Assembly (NCBI RefSeq): GCF_023703795.1
Contig: NZ_CP098518.1
Location: forward strand, 1,488,001-1,552,000
DNA from: Haloplanus sp. HW8-1
GTDB taxonomy: Archaea > Halobacteriota > Halobacteria > Halobacteriales > Haloferacaceae
Reading direction: 5' to 3'
DNA length: 64,000 bases
In this document: in pieces, positions 8,586 through 17,550 of the stretch
Numbering within the stretch: the first letter of the stretch is position 1
Layout of the letters: each line of letters begins with the position of its first letter
The notes under the pieces: generated by a model
Seen by the model: only the letters and a program-made list of their open reading frames with translations
Told to the model about the DNA's origin: nothing
Databases searched by the model: none
Translations under genes and position numbers: made by a program

Positions 8586-9637
8586 GCGAGATCGTCGATC
8601 TGTCCGTGGAGACACTCGACCTGCCGCTGTCCGAGCCGTTCGAAATCTCGCTGGGTGTCCAGCACGAGGCACGAAACGTCCTGGTGACCGTCGAAACCGA
8701 GGACGGGACGACGGGCTACGGCGAGGGCGCACCGATCCCCCCAGTGACGGGCGAAACCAGAGAGGCCGCCCTCGCGACTGTCCGGGCCGCCGCAGAAGTC
8801 GTCGAGGGGCGACCGGTGGGGAACTACCGCCGGATCGTCTCGGAGCTCCGGTCCACGTTCCCGGGAATGGTATCGGCGACGTTCGCGGTCGAAACGGCGG
8901 TCCTCGACGCGTTCTGCCGCGAGCGCGAGATCGCACTGTCGGAGCTGTTCGGCGCCACGCCGTCCCCGGTCGAGACGGACATGACCATCCCCATCGTCCC
9001 CGCGGGCACGGCGCGGGAGCGCGCCGCTCGGGCCGTGGAGCAGGGGTACGAGCACCTGAAGATCAAGACCGGGAACGACCTCGACGAGGACGTCGACCGG
9101 GTCCTCGCAGTCCGCGAAGCAGCCCCGGAAGCGGCGCTGAAAGTCGACGCCAACCAGGGGTGGACGCCGAAGGAGACGGCACGCTTCGCCGAGCGAGTGG
9201 CCGATCAGGGCATCCATCTCGACCTCATCGAACAGCCGGTGGCCGCGAGCGACGTCGTCGGCCTGGCCGAGGCACGCCGGCGTGTCGACGTGCCCATCAC
9301 CGCCGACGAGACGGTGTTCACGCCCGAGGATGCCATCAGGGTCGTTCGTGAGGGGGCTGCAGACATCGTCAACGTCAAACTCGGGAAGTCCGGGCCGCTG
9401 GCCGCCGCCGACATCGCGTCGATCGCGAAAGGCGCCGACCTCGACCTCATGATCGGCTGTATGCTCGAAAGCGCGGTCGGCATCCACGCGAGCGCTCATC
9501 TGGTCGCCGGCATCGGGGCGTTCTCCTTCGTCGACCTCGACGGAAACCGGTTGCTCGCCGAGGACGTCGTCGAGACGGCTGAGGGCCCGGTCCACGACAT
9601 CTCCGGTCCCGGACACGGTGTGGTCCCCGAGCGGTGA
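8582..9637 (+). CDS. dgcA: Enolase-superfamily epimerase, DgcA/dipeptide-epimerase type
   Basis: This 351-residue protein belongs to the muconate-lactonizing-enzyme subgroup. The catalytic pattern is complete: KIKTG (KxK) near residue 160, metal ligands in DANQGW (~188), IEQP (~215) and ADET (~240), and the second lysine in VKLGKSG (~265). Such enzymes racemise or epimerise the alpha carbon of dipeptides or N-acyl amino acids. Beside DUF1611, the likeliest reaction is N-acetyl-D-glutamate to N-acetyl-L-glutamate. Dipeptide epimerisation is the alternative. It is the last gene of the three-gene operon. Confidence 0.86.
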   Translation: MSEIVDLSVETLDLPLSEPFEISLGVQHEARNVLVTVETEDGTTGYGEGAPIPPVTGETREAALATVRAAAEVVEGRPVGNYRRIVSELRSTFPGMVSATFAVETAVLDAFCREREIALSELFGATPSPVETDMTIPIVPAGTARERAARAVEQGYEHLKIKTGNDLDEDVDRVLAVREAAPEAALKVDANQGWTPKETARFAERVADQGIHLDLIEQPVAASDVVGLAEARRRVDVPITADETVFTPEDAIRVVREGAADIVNVKLGKSGPLAAADIASIAKGADLDLMIGCMLESAVGIHASAHLVAGIGAFSFVDLDGNRLLAEDVVETAEGPVHDISGPGHGVVPER

Positions 9638-9639
9638 TC

Positions 9640-9752
9640 CAACAGTCGACGGCGACGGTCGTCCGGAGCGTCCAGCAGTTCGGATGCCAGACGTTGAGGG
9701 TCAGGGAGGTCGTTGCGTGTTCGGTCGAGTCCGTACTCGCGGCCCCGTCCAT
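9640..9752 (-). pseudogene. Probable truncated fragment of a haloarchaeal regulator-like gene
   Basis: On the minus strand an ATG at 9752 opens a frame reading SLTLNVWHPNCWTLRTT. That pattern resembles, from memory, the start of a haloarchaeal protein family with an N-terminal WHPxCWT motif and a C-terminal helix-turn-helix. After about 37 residues the frame runs antisense into the 3' end of the epimerase gene and loses resemblance. I read it as a remnant truncated when the neighbouring operon arrived or rearranged. Confidence 0.35.
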
Positions 9753-9838
9753 GTCGTGTGTTCGCACCCCTGTTGCGCTCACCAGTCGTGCCGGCGATCA
9801 GACACAACCGCTAAGGCCACCGTAGCGCTACAACCCGT

Positions 9839-10162
9839 ATGGCAGACAAGAAGTACACCCTCCTCGAACTCAACCTCGGCGACGGCACGATCCAGATCGG
9901 TCCCGCGACGCTCGGCGGGGACGACGGCCTCGCCGAAGTCGACCTGGACGACGACCTCGACGAGGTCGATCTCGACCTCGACCTCGATTCGGAGGACGAC
10001 GGCGACGGAAGCGACGACGGGTCCTGTCTCGGTCGCACCGTCGGCAAACTGTTTCTGGCCGTCCTCGCCTTGGTCGTGGTCACGCTCGTCGTGAAGAAGC
10101 TTCGCGGCGGGAGCGAGGACCTCGACGAACTCGAGGATCTCGCCGACCTCGACGAGGAGTGA
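9839..10162 (+). CDS. Small acidic single-pass membrane protein, unknown function
   Basis: This 107-residue protein has a beta-rich N-terminus (YTLLELNLGDGTIQIGP), an Asp/Glu/Leu repeat region at residues ~35-60, one hydrophobic segment (LFLAVLALVVVTLVV, ~residues 70-85) and an acidic C-terminal tail. The Asp-Leu repeats (DLDLDLD) are low complexity. Topology is likely type II or III single-pass, with the lysines after the segment favouring a cytoplasmic tail. I do not recognise a family with known function. It lies upstream of, and in the same direction as, the mevalonate kinase gene. Confidence 0.78.
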   Translation: MADKKYTLLELNLGDGTIQIGPATLGGDDGLAEVDLDDDLDEVDLDLDLDSEDDGDGSDDGSCLGRTVGKLFLAVLALVVVTLVVKKLRGGSEDLDELEDLADLDEE

Positions 10163-10205
10163 CCATCCGGACTTCTTAAGCGACGGCCGGTCCGTATGGT
10201 TGCGT

Positions 10206-11213
10206 ATGACGGTATCGAGTGCGCCGGGCAAAGTGTATCTCTTCGGCGAACACGCCGTCGTCTACGGCGAACCCGCCGTCCCCTGTGCCATCGAGCGCCG
10301 AGCGACGGTGAGCGTCGAGGCCCGCGACGACGACCACGTGCGGGTCGAGGCGTCGGATCTGAGCCTCGACGGGTTCACCGTCGAGTACGCGGGATCGACC
10401 GGCGACCGACCGGACGTCGACGTGCCGGCGCCGCTGGTCGAGGCGGCGATGGGGTACGTCGACGCCGCGGTCGAACAGGCACGCGAAGCCGTCGGCTCGC
10501 CGGACGCGGGCTTCGACATCACCGTCGAGAGCGCCATCCCGCTCGGGGCGGGGCTCGGCTCGTCGGCGGCGGTGACGGTGGCGGGGATCGACGCCGCGAC
10601 ACGCGAACTCGGCCGAGAGCTGTCGCCTCGCGAACTCGCGGACCGCGCGTACCGTGCCGAGGCCGCGGTCCAGGACGGCCAAGCGTCGCGGGCGGACACC
10701 TTCTGTTCGGCCGTCGGCGGCGCCGTGCGCGTCGAGGGCGACGACTGTCGGGCCATCGAGACGCCGAACCTTCCCTTCGTCGTCGGCTTCGACGGCGGCG
10801 CCGGCGACACGGGCGAACTCGTCGCCGGCGTCCGAACGCTCAAAGAGGAGTACGACTTCGCGGCCGACACCGTCGCGACCATCGGCGACCTGGTCCGGAC
10901 GGGCGAGCGCGTGCTCGACCCCGCCGCCGGGACGGAGGCGACGGATCGTCTCGCGGAACTCGGTCGGCTCATGAACTTCAACCACGGCCTGCTGGAGTCG
11001 CTCGGCGTCTCCTCACGCTCGCTCGACAGCATGGTGTGGGCAGCTCGCGAGGCCGGCGCCCACGGCGCGAAGCTCACCGGCGCCGGGGGCGGCGGCTGTA
11101 TCGTCGCGCTCGATCCCACGCCCGAGACGCTGACGGCGCTGCAGTTCACCCCGGGCTGTGAGGAAGCGTTCCGCGCCGAACTCGCGACCGACGGCGTCCG
11201 GAGGGTCGCATGA
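10206..11213 (+). CDS. mvk: Mevalonate kinase
   Basis: This 335-residue GHMP kinase phosphorylates mevalonate, the entry step to isoprenoids and hence archaeal ether lipids and carotenoids. It has the N-terminal SAPGKVYLFGEHAVVYG, the ATP-binding IPLGAGLGSSAAV near residue 112 and the C-terminal GAKLTGAGGGGC motif. The ATG at 10206 was chosen over a TTG two codons upstream. The sequence TTCTTAAG about 30 bases before the start is a plausible promoter. The stop overlaps the isopentenyl phosphate kinase start (ATGA), so the two pathway kinases are co-translated. Confidence 0.96.
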   Translation: MTVSSAPGKVYLFGEHAVVYGEPAVPCAIERRATVSVEARDDDHVRVEASDLSLDGFTVEYAGSTGDRPDVDVPAPLVEAAMGYVDAAVEQAREAVGSPDAGFDITVESAIPLGAGLGSSAAVTVAGIDAATRELGRELSPRELADRAYRAEAAVQDGQASRADTFCSAVGGAVRVEGDDCRAIETPNLPFVVGFDGGAGDTGELVAGVRTLKEEYDFAADTVATIGDLVRTGERVLDPAAGTEATDRLAELGRLMNFNHGLLESLGVSSRSLDSMVWAAREAGAHGAKLTGAGGGGCIVALDPTPETLTALQFTPGCEEAFRAELATDGVRRVA

Positions 11214-11944
11214 CGACCGTCCTCAAGCTCGGCGGGAGCGTCATCACCGACAAGGACCGTCGGGAGACGCTCGACGACGACGCGCTCTCGGTGGCGGCCG
11301 ACGCAGTCGCCGAGGTGGGCGTAGACGACCTCGTGTTGGTCCACGGCGCCGGGAGCTTCGGCCACCACTACGCAGAGAAACACGGCGTGAGCGTGACCGA
11401 GGGGACGACCGACGCGGGGCCGGCTCTCGAGATTCACGGATCGATGACGACGCTCAACCGGTTCGTGCTCGCACGCCTGCACGACCGCGACGTGCCGGCG
11501 CTGCCCGTCCACCCGCTCTCGGCGGGCGCCCGCGACGAGGAATCGGCCCTCGACTTTCCGCTATCCACGGTGCGGACGATGGTCGGCGAGGGCTTCGTCC
11601 CCGTCTCGCACGGCGACGTGATCGCTCAGGAGGGGTCGGGCGCGACCATTATCTCGGGCGACGAACTGGTGGTGCGGTTCGCGACGGGGCTCGACGCCGA
11701 CCGGGTCGGCCTCTGTTCGACCGTCGACGGCGTCTACGACGCCGACGGGGACGTGATCGGCCGGATCGAGGCGTTCGACGACGTGGCCGACGCCCTCGGT
11801 GGGAGCGACGCCACCGACGTGACCGGCGGCATGGCGGGGAAAGTGCGCACCCTCCTCGATCCGGACGCGCCCGCGTTCGTCTTCGGCGCCGACGACCTCG
11901 CGGCGTTTCTGCGGGGCGAGGACGTGGGGACGCGGATCGAGTGA
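11210..11944 (+). CDS. ipk: Isopentenyl phosphate kinase
   Basis: This 244-residue amino-acid-kinase-fold enzyme converts isopentenyl phosphate to isopentenyl diphosphate, the last step of the alternative archaeal mevalonate pathway. VLKLGGSVITDK at the N-terminus binds phosphate, and HGAGSFGHHYAEKHG carries the His that distinguishes IPK from other kinases of the fold. ISGDELVVRFA and DVTGGMAGKV are further family motifs. It overlaps mevalonate kinase by four bases. The neighbouring sensor-kinase gene converges, with only nine bases between the stops. Confidence 0.95.
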   Translation: MTTVLKLGGSVITDKDRRETLDDDALSVAADAVAEVGVDDLVLVHGAGSFGHHYAEKHGVSVTEGTTDAGPALEIHGSMTTLNRFVLARLHDRDVPALPVHPLSAGARDEESALDFPLSTVRTMVGEGFVPVSHGDVIAQEGSGATIISGDELVVRFATGLDADRVGLCSTVDGVYDADGDVIGRIEAFDDVADALGGSDATDVTGGMAGKVRTLLDPDAPAFVFGADDLAAFLRGEDVGTRIE

Positions 11945-11953
11945 GCGGGCGGC

Positions 11954-14293
11954 TCAGCCGTCGGCCGAGGGCAGCGACACGACGACGACCGTCCCCTCGG
12001 GGTCGTTGTCCTCCATCCACACGTCGCCGCCGTACGTGTCGACGAGCGTCCGCACGAGATAGAGGCCGATCCCGGAGCCGCCGCTTCCCGCGCCCGTCTC
12101 CCCGCGGGCGAACAGGGCTTCCTTCCGTGGGTCGGGGACGCCCGGACCGTTGTCCGCGACCCGCGCGGTGACCGTTCCGTCTCGCTCGACCGCCGAGACG
12201 GTCACCTCCGGGACCGACCGATCGTTGTGTTTGATCGCGTTCGTCAGCAGGTTGCGAAACACCGACCCCAGCATCTCCGTCGCCAGAACCGTCGTCTCCG
12301 GGAGGTCGCCCTCGACCGAGACGACCGCGTCGGGGTACGCCGCCCGCACCTCGTCGAGTTCGCCGAGGAGCGTCTCCCGCAGATCGACGCGGACGTGTTC
12401 GTCGTCGGCCGTCAGCGTCACGTCCGCTATCTCGCCGGCCGTCTCCGTGAGTTCGACCGCGCTGTCGACCGTTTCGAGGATCGTCTCGACGTACTCGCGT
12501 GCCTCGTCGCCGTCCACCAACTCGGCGAGCAAGGTGGCGGCGGCGCTCACGACGTGGAGGTCGTTCCGGATGTCGTGCCGGAGCATCTGGTTCAACAGAT
12601 CGAGATCGTCGCGTTGCCCCTTGAGCCGTCGCTCGTGACGTTTCTGCTGAGTGATGTCGGTCTGAATCCCGAGCATCCTGAGCGGATCGCCCTCCTTGAC
12701 GACGCCGCGGGCCCGGATCCAGCGCCGGTCGCCACACGCGGAGTCGGCACGGAAGTCGGTTCGGTACTCCTCGCCCGGTTCGGGGTCGTCGCCGAGACAG
12801 TCCCTGACGGCGGCGACGTCGTCGTCGTGGACGCGGTCGAGAAACGCCTCGAACGTGGTCGGGACGTCGTCGCCGACGCCGAGCAACCGCTCGCAGGTCT
12901 CGTCGAGGCGGAGTTCGTCCGATTCGACGAACCACTCCCAGACGCCGGTGTCGGTCTCGGCCAGCGCGAGTTCGAGACGTGCGGTGAGTTCCTCCAGTTG
13001 CCGCTCGCGTTCCCGGCGCTCGGTGATGTCGGTCCCGACGACGTAGACGCGGGAGTAGTCGTCGGCGTACGCCTCGGGGACGTACACGTCGAGGATCTCG
13101 TCCCGTCGCTCGCCGTCGAGGGTCCGCGACACCGTCTCGGCTCTGTACCGGGTGTCGCCGGCCGCGACGCTGGCCCACACACCCGCGAGCGCCGCGTTGC
13201 TCTCCTCGGGCATCACCGCGTCGAGGTTGGCCATCAACTCCGCCTTCGAGTCGGCACCGTAGTAGTCGACCGCGTTCTCGTTCACGTCCCTGATCTCGAC
13301 GTGGGACATGAGTCGCTCCAGTTCGTCGGGGTTGTCGCGGAGATACGCCGCGACGTCGTCGACCGACTCGGCCAGCGAGTCGCCGCGGGGCTTCGCCGCC
13401 GACAGATCCTCCTCCCAGATGGCACACGGGTTGTTCTCGAACAGCGACCGATACCGCGTCTCTGCGGCCTCTCGTCGCTCCAGTTCCCGTTCGAGCGCCC
13501 GTTCGCGCTCCCTGCGCTCGGTCACGTCCCGTCCGATGGCGATCGATCCGCTTATCTCCCCGTCGTCGTCCGTGAGTCCGTACGAGAACCACGAGATGAC
13601 CCGTTGCTCGCCCGACCGAGTTCGGATCGTCGTCTCGAACCCCTCCAGCCGACGCTCGCCGTTCAGGACCTCCTCCGTGACCGCCCGCATCTCGGCGCGG
13701 TAGTCCTCGTCGGGGTACAACCACTCCCAGACCGCGTCGTTACCGACGATCTCGTCGATCGGATAACCGAGGATATCCGCGGCGGCCTCGTTCGTCTCGA
13801 CGGCCGTCCCCTCGGCGTCGAAGACGCTGACCCAGAGGTCGCTCTCGAAGACGGCCTGCTTGAACTCCCGGAGTTCCCGGAGTTCCGCCCCGCGTACCGT
13901 GTCCGGCGCGTCCGACCCGACGACCTTCCCGACCCGACGGACGAGTTCCGCGTGATTCCCGTCGGCACCGTCGCCAGTCACGTAGTCGCTGACGTCACGC
14001 CGGACCGCCTCGCCGGCAAGTGACTCGCTTCCCGACGCGGGATAGAGGACGACCGGGAGGGTGGGGTCTACCCCGCGTACGGCATCGAGAACGGGCAGTC
14101 CGTCGTGCGACGGGGAGGCGTGGCCGCTGACGACACAGTCCACGGCGCGTTCGGCGAGCGCCGAGCGCGCGTCGTCGAGGGACCGACCCACGACCGCCTC
14201 GAACCCCGACGCGTCGAGGGCGGCGGCGGCCGCGTCGGCACGCTCCGTCTCCCCGGCGACGAACAGCACCGTCGACGAACCGTTGTGCGTCAT
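11954..14293 (-). CDS. Multi-PAS sensor histidine kinase with degenerate receiver domain
   Basis: This 779-residue kinase has no membrane segment. Residues 1-120 have a receiver-like fold, but the acidic pair is absent and the phosphorylatable Asp position reads VVSGHASPS, so it is probably a pseudo-receiver. Three PAS/PAC units follow (~130-260, ~270-420, ~430-550), each ending in GRDVTERR, GTDITERR or GIQTDITQQ. The H-box is QMLRHDIRNDLHV (~571), with N-box NLLTNAIKHND and G-boxes VADNGPG and GGSGIGLYLV. The ATG at 14293 is preferred over an open frame extending to 14452. No partner response regulator is adjacent. Confidence 0.9.
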   Translation of the reverse strand: MTHNGSSTVLFVAGETERADAAAAALDASGFEAVVGRSLDDARSALAERAVDCVVSGHASPSHDGLPVLDAVRGVDPTLPVVLYPASGSESLAGEAVRRDVSDYVTGDGADGNHAELVRRVGKVVGSDAPDTVRGAELRELREFKQAVFESDLWVSVFDAEGTAVETNEAAADILGYPIDEIVGNDAVWEWLYPDEDYRAEMRAVTEEVLNGERRLEGFETTIRTRSGEQRVISWFSYGLTDDDGEISGSIAIGRDVTERRERERALERELERREAAETRYRSLFENNPCAIWEEDLSAAKPRGDSLAESVDDVAAYLRDNPDELERLMSHVEIRDVNENAVDYYGADSKAELMANLDAVMPEESNAALAGVWASVAAGDTRYRAETVSRTLDGERRDEILDVYVPEAYADDYSRVYVVGTDITERRERERQLEELTARLELALAETDTGVWEWFVESDELRLDETCERLLGVGDDVPTTFEAFLDRVHDDDVAAVRDCLGDDPEPGEEYRTDFRADSACGDRRWIRARGVVKEGDPLRMLGIQTDITQQKRHERRLKGQRDDLDLLNQMLRHDIRNDLHVVSAAATLLAELVDGDEAREYVETILETVDSAVELTETAGEIADVTLTADDEHVRVDLRETLLGELDEVRAAYPDAVVSVEGDLPETTVLATEMLGSVFRNLLTNAIKHNDRSVPEVTVSAVERDGTVTARVADNGPGVPDPRKEALFARGETGAGSGGSGIGLYLVRTLVDTYGGDVWMEDNDPEGTVVVVSLPSADG

Positions 14294-14484
14294 TATCTCA
14301 CACGATGGCCGTCGAACCGGGTATAGGTTGGCCCGTGTGGGGCCGGTGGTGCCGAGCGCTACCGGCGAGGCGGACCACCCGGGGGTCGGGAGCCGCCGAA
14401 GGCCCCTCGATCCGGGGTCCACCGTCCGGACGGGATCGATCGCCGGACACAACCCACTTGGTCGTCCACGCCAAGGGGTACTCG

Positions 14485-17223
14485 ATGGACCGGCCGGAGG
14501 AAGAGGCCGTCGACCGGCTGGCGGATCGGGCCGCCGACACCGACGTCCTCAAACTGCTCGACCCCGCGGTGCGCGACTGGTGGGTCGACCGATTCGGGGA
14601 GTACGTCCCCGAGAACGGCGGCTTCTTCACGCCGCCACAGCGGGAGGCCATCCCATTGGTCCACGAGGGGACACACGCGCTCGTCTGTGCGCCCACAGGC
14701 AGCGGGAAGACCCTCGCCTCGTTCACCGCGATCATCAACGAACTGTTCCGTCGGGAGCGGGCCGATGGGCTGGAGAACGCGGTGTACTGTCTCTACGTCT
14801 CGCCGCTGAAGGCGCTCGCCAACGACGTCCACCGGAACCTGGCGGCACCGCTCGACGGGATTCGCGAGCGTCTGGCCGAGCGCGGCGAGTCGACGGCGGT
14901 GCGACAGGCCACCCGCCACGGCGACACCGCCGACGCCGACCGTCGCCGGATGCTCGCGGAGACGCCCCACATCCTCAACACGACGCCGGAGACGCTCGCG
15001 ATCCTGCTCAACTCGCCGAAGTTCCGCGAGAAACTGCGGCGAGTGGAGTACGTGGTCGTCGACGAGGTTCACGCCCTGGCGGCGAACAAGCGGGGCACTC
15101 ACCTCTCGGTCTCGCTGGAACGTCTGTCCGCGCTGACCGACGGCGAACCGACCCGGATCGGCTGTTCGGCGACGGTCGAACCGCTGGAGACGATGGCCGA
15201 CTTTCTCGTCGGCCGTGCCGAGCCCGGGGGTCCCACACGGGACTGTGAGATCGTCGACGCCCGCTTCGCCCGCGAGTTCGATCTGGCGGTCGACTGCCCG
15301 GTCGACGACCTGGTGGAGACGCCCGGCGACGTCGTCCGCGACCGCTTCTACGACCGACTGCACGACCTCGTCGCGTCCCACACCAACACGCTCGTCTTCA
15401 CGAACACCCGATCCGGCGCCGAACGTGTCCTGCAGGCGCTCCGCGAGCGCTACGGCTACGACGAGTCGGATTCGGGGTGTCACCACGGCAGCCTCTCCGC
15501 CGAGCGACGGCAGGCCGTGGAATCGGCGCTCAAGTGCGGCGACCTCGACGTGGTGACCACCTCGACCAGCCTCGAACTCGGCATCGACATGCCACACGTC
15601 GACCTGGTGGTGCAGGTGGGCTCCCCGAAGTCGGTCGCGGCCCTCCTCCAGCGGGTCGGCCGGGCGGGCCACCAGGTCGGAGAGGTCGTCGAGGGGCGGG
15701 TGGTGGCGCTGGACCGCGACGATTTGGTCGAGTGTGCCGTGATGGTCCGCAAGGCCGAGTCGGGATTCGTCGACCGAGTGTTCGTCCCCGAGAACGCCTA
15801 CGACGTGGCCGCCCAACACGTCTACGGGATGGCGATCAACGCCGTCCGTCCCGAAGCGGAGGTGCGGGCGGTCCTCCGCCGGGCCTACCCCTATCGGGAC
15901 TTCGGCGACGACGATTTCGAGACGCTCTTTCGCTACCTCACCGCCGACTACGAGGGACTGGAAGAACGTAACGTGTACGCGAAGATCTGGCGGGACCGGA
16001 ACGACCCGCCCAACGGCGACCACCACCACCCCGAGTTCGACGTCGGCGAGCGTCTGATCGGCAAGCGGGGGCGCCTCGCGCGGATGATCTACCTGACGAA
16101 CGTCGGCACCATCCCCGACTCCTTCTCGTGTGACGTGGTCGTCCGCGGGGGCGAGGAGTGGGTCGGCGAACTCGACGAGGATTACCTCGACACCCTGGAG
16201 GCGGGCGACGTGTTCGTCATCGGCGGCGAGCGCTTCGAGTTCCGCTACCGACGGGGGTCGAAGGTGTACGTCGATCGGACGACCGCCCGGCCGACGGTCC
16301 CCTCGTGGTACTCCGAACGCCTGCCGCTCTCGGCGGATCTCGCTCACGAGATGCTGGCGTTCCAGCGTGACCTGCTCGACCGCCTGGCGGCCGGCGGACC
16401 GCCGGCGGTCCGGGACTGGCTCCGTGCGGACGCCCTCTCGGAGCGGGCGGTGCGCGCGCTGACCCGCCTCTACGACCAGCAGGTGGCGTTCGCCGGGGCG
16501 GAGAGCGTCTCGACCCCGACCCGTATCGCGGTCGAGGAGGAACGGGACCGGGAGGCATACCGGCGACGCTACTACGTCCACAGCGTCTACGGCCGGCGGT
16601 TCAACGACGGCCTCTCGCGCCTGCTGGCGGCGAAGTGTGCCGACGAGACGACCGCGAGCGTCACGGTCGCCGTCGCCGACAACGGGTTCGTCCTCTCGAT
16701 GCCGCTGAACCGCCGGATCGACGTAACGGGGCTGCTTCGCGATTTCGATCCCGACGCGGTCCGCGCGGACCTCCGGGCGGCCCTGCGTGGGACCGATCTC
16801 CGAAAGCGGTATTTCCGTATCGACGCCACGCGCTCGCTCATGATCCTGAAGCGGTACAAGGGGACGGAGAAATCCGCGGCCCGCCAGCAGGTCGAAAGCG
16901 AGACGCTGCTATCGCTCGCCGACGACCTCGAGGACTTCGCGGTGATCGAAGAGACCGACCGTGAACTGCTGGAGGACAAACTCCACGTCGAGAGCATCGA
17001 GTCGGTCGTCGAACGTCTCCGCGACGAGGAAATCGAGGTTGCCGAACGGACGGTGGAGACACCGACGCCGCGGGCGTTCGGCCTGGCGACGCTCGCCGCC
17101 ACCGACACCGTCCTCGCGGAGGACGAAGACGCCGTCCTGCGGGAGTTCCACGAGCGGGTGATCGCGGACATCGAGGACGGAGACGGGACCGACGGTCGAC
17201 CCGACTCGGCCCCGGACGGATAG
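14485..17223 (+). CDS. lhr: Lhr-type ATP-dependent helicase (large helicase-related)
   Basis: This 912-residue superfamily 2 helicase acts on DNA or RNA-DNA substrates. It has the Q-motif-like TPPQREAIP, Walker A APTGSGKTLAS (~69-79), DEVH box VVVDEVHALAANKRG (~190), motif III GCSATVEP and motif VI LLQRVGRAGHQVG (~388). Motif IV-V elements (TNTRSGAERVL, TTSTSLELGIDM) and the C-terminal Lhr region complete a full-length archaeal Lhr (~900 residues). The ATG at 14485 follows the divergently oriented kinase gene and gives a normal start. A role in DNA repair or recombination is known for the family and inferred here. Confidence 0.93.
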   Translation: MDRPEEEAVDRLADRAADTDVLKLLDPAVRDWWVDRFGEYVPENGGFFTPPQREAIPLVHEGTHALVCAPTGSGKTLASFTAIINELFRRERADGLENAVYCLYVSPLKALANDVHRNLAAPLDGIRERLAERGESTAVRQATRHGDTADADRRRMLAETPHILNTTPETLAILLNSPKFREKLRRVEYVVVDEVHALAANKRGTHLSVSLERLSALTDGEPTRIGCSATVEPLETMADFLVGRAEPGGPTRDCEIVDARFAREFDLAVDCPVDDLVETPGDVVRDRFYDRLHDLVASHTNTLVFTNTRSGAERVLQALRERYGYDESDSGCHHGSLSAERRQAVESALKCGDLDVVTTSTSLELGIDMPHVDLVVQVGSPKSVAALLQRVGRAGHQVGEVVEGRVVALDRDDLVECAVMVRKAESGFVDRVFVPENAYDVAAQHVYGMAINAVRPEAEVRAVLRRAYPYRDFGDDDFETLFRYLTADYEGLEERNVYAKIWRDRNDPPNGDHHHPEFDVGERLIGKRGRLARMIYLTNVGTIPDSFSCDVVVRGGEEWVGELDEDYLDTLEAGDVFVIGGERFEFRYRRGSKVYVDRTTARPTVPSWYSERLPLSADLAHEMLAFQRDLLDRLAAGGPPAVRDWLRADALSERAVRALTRLYDQQVAFAGAESVSTPTRIAVEEERDREAYRRRYYVHSVYGRRFNDGLSRLLAAKCADETTASVTVAVADNGFVLSMPLNRRIDVTGLLRDFDPDAVRADLRAALRGTDLRKRYFRIDATRSLMILKRYKGTEKSAARQQVESETLLSLADDLEDFAVIEETDRELLEDKLHVESIESVVERLRDEEIEVAERTVETPTPRAFGLATLAATDTVLAEDEDAVLREFHERVIADIEDGDGTDGRPDSAPDG

Positions 17224-17550
17224 CGCGTTCAGGACGTCGGGAACGACCGGCACCCGACTCTCGGGGACCGCGCCCTCCTCGACGCGGTCGGCGGCGTACA
17301 CGAGACACCCTCCTCGACGACGTCGGACCGTCCGGGATCGTATCACGCGTGTGCCACGATCTGGCCCGACGGGGCCCGCCTACGGGGTGAGAGGACGGGG
17401 AGCGCGGCGGCGGTCGACGACTACGAGCGGATTCGGACGAAGGCGGGAGTAGAGACGACGACGAAACCGGGACCGAGGGGTGGGTTACGGACGCGGACGA
17501 GTGGTCGGTCACGGGCCGGTGACGTGGTCCCGAGGCGACGATCCGTCGCC
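17224..17550. other. Gap between the convergent helicase genes
   Basis: These 327 bases lie between the stops of Lhr and the Dna2-like gene. I see no gene. A minus-strand frame reading VYAADRVEEGAVPESRVPVV near 17240-17310 looks mildly protein-like, but it has no recognisable family and runs into the Lhr 3' end. No clear terminator hairpin or T-tract is visible. Confidence 0.5.

Noticed and set aside
9634-9825. 63-codon plus-strand frame after the epimerase gene
   Set aside because: No homology pattern and no ribosome-binding or promoter support; it overlaps the more protein-like minus-strand fragment.
12227-14023. 598-codon open frame on the plus strand
   Set aside because: It is antisense to the sensor kinase, whose PAS and kinase motifs are clear. 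High GC content keeps several frames open and the translated sequence lacks any domain.
14359-16581. 740-codon open frame on the minus strand
   Set aside because: It is the antisense shadow of Lhr helicase, which has all helicase motifs on the plus strand.
17224-17550. Minus-strand protein-like frame (VYAADRVEEGAVPESRV)
   Set aside because: No family pattern, no suitable start, and it extends into the Lhr 3' end; left as non-coding.
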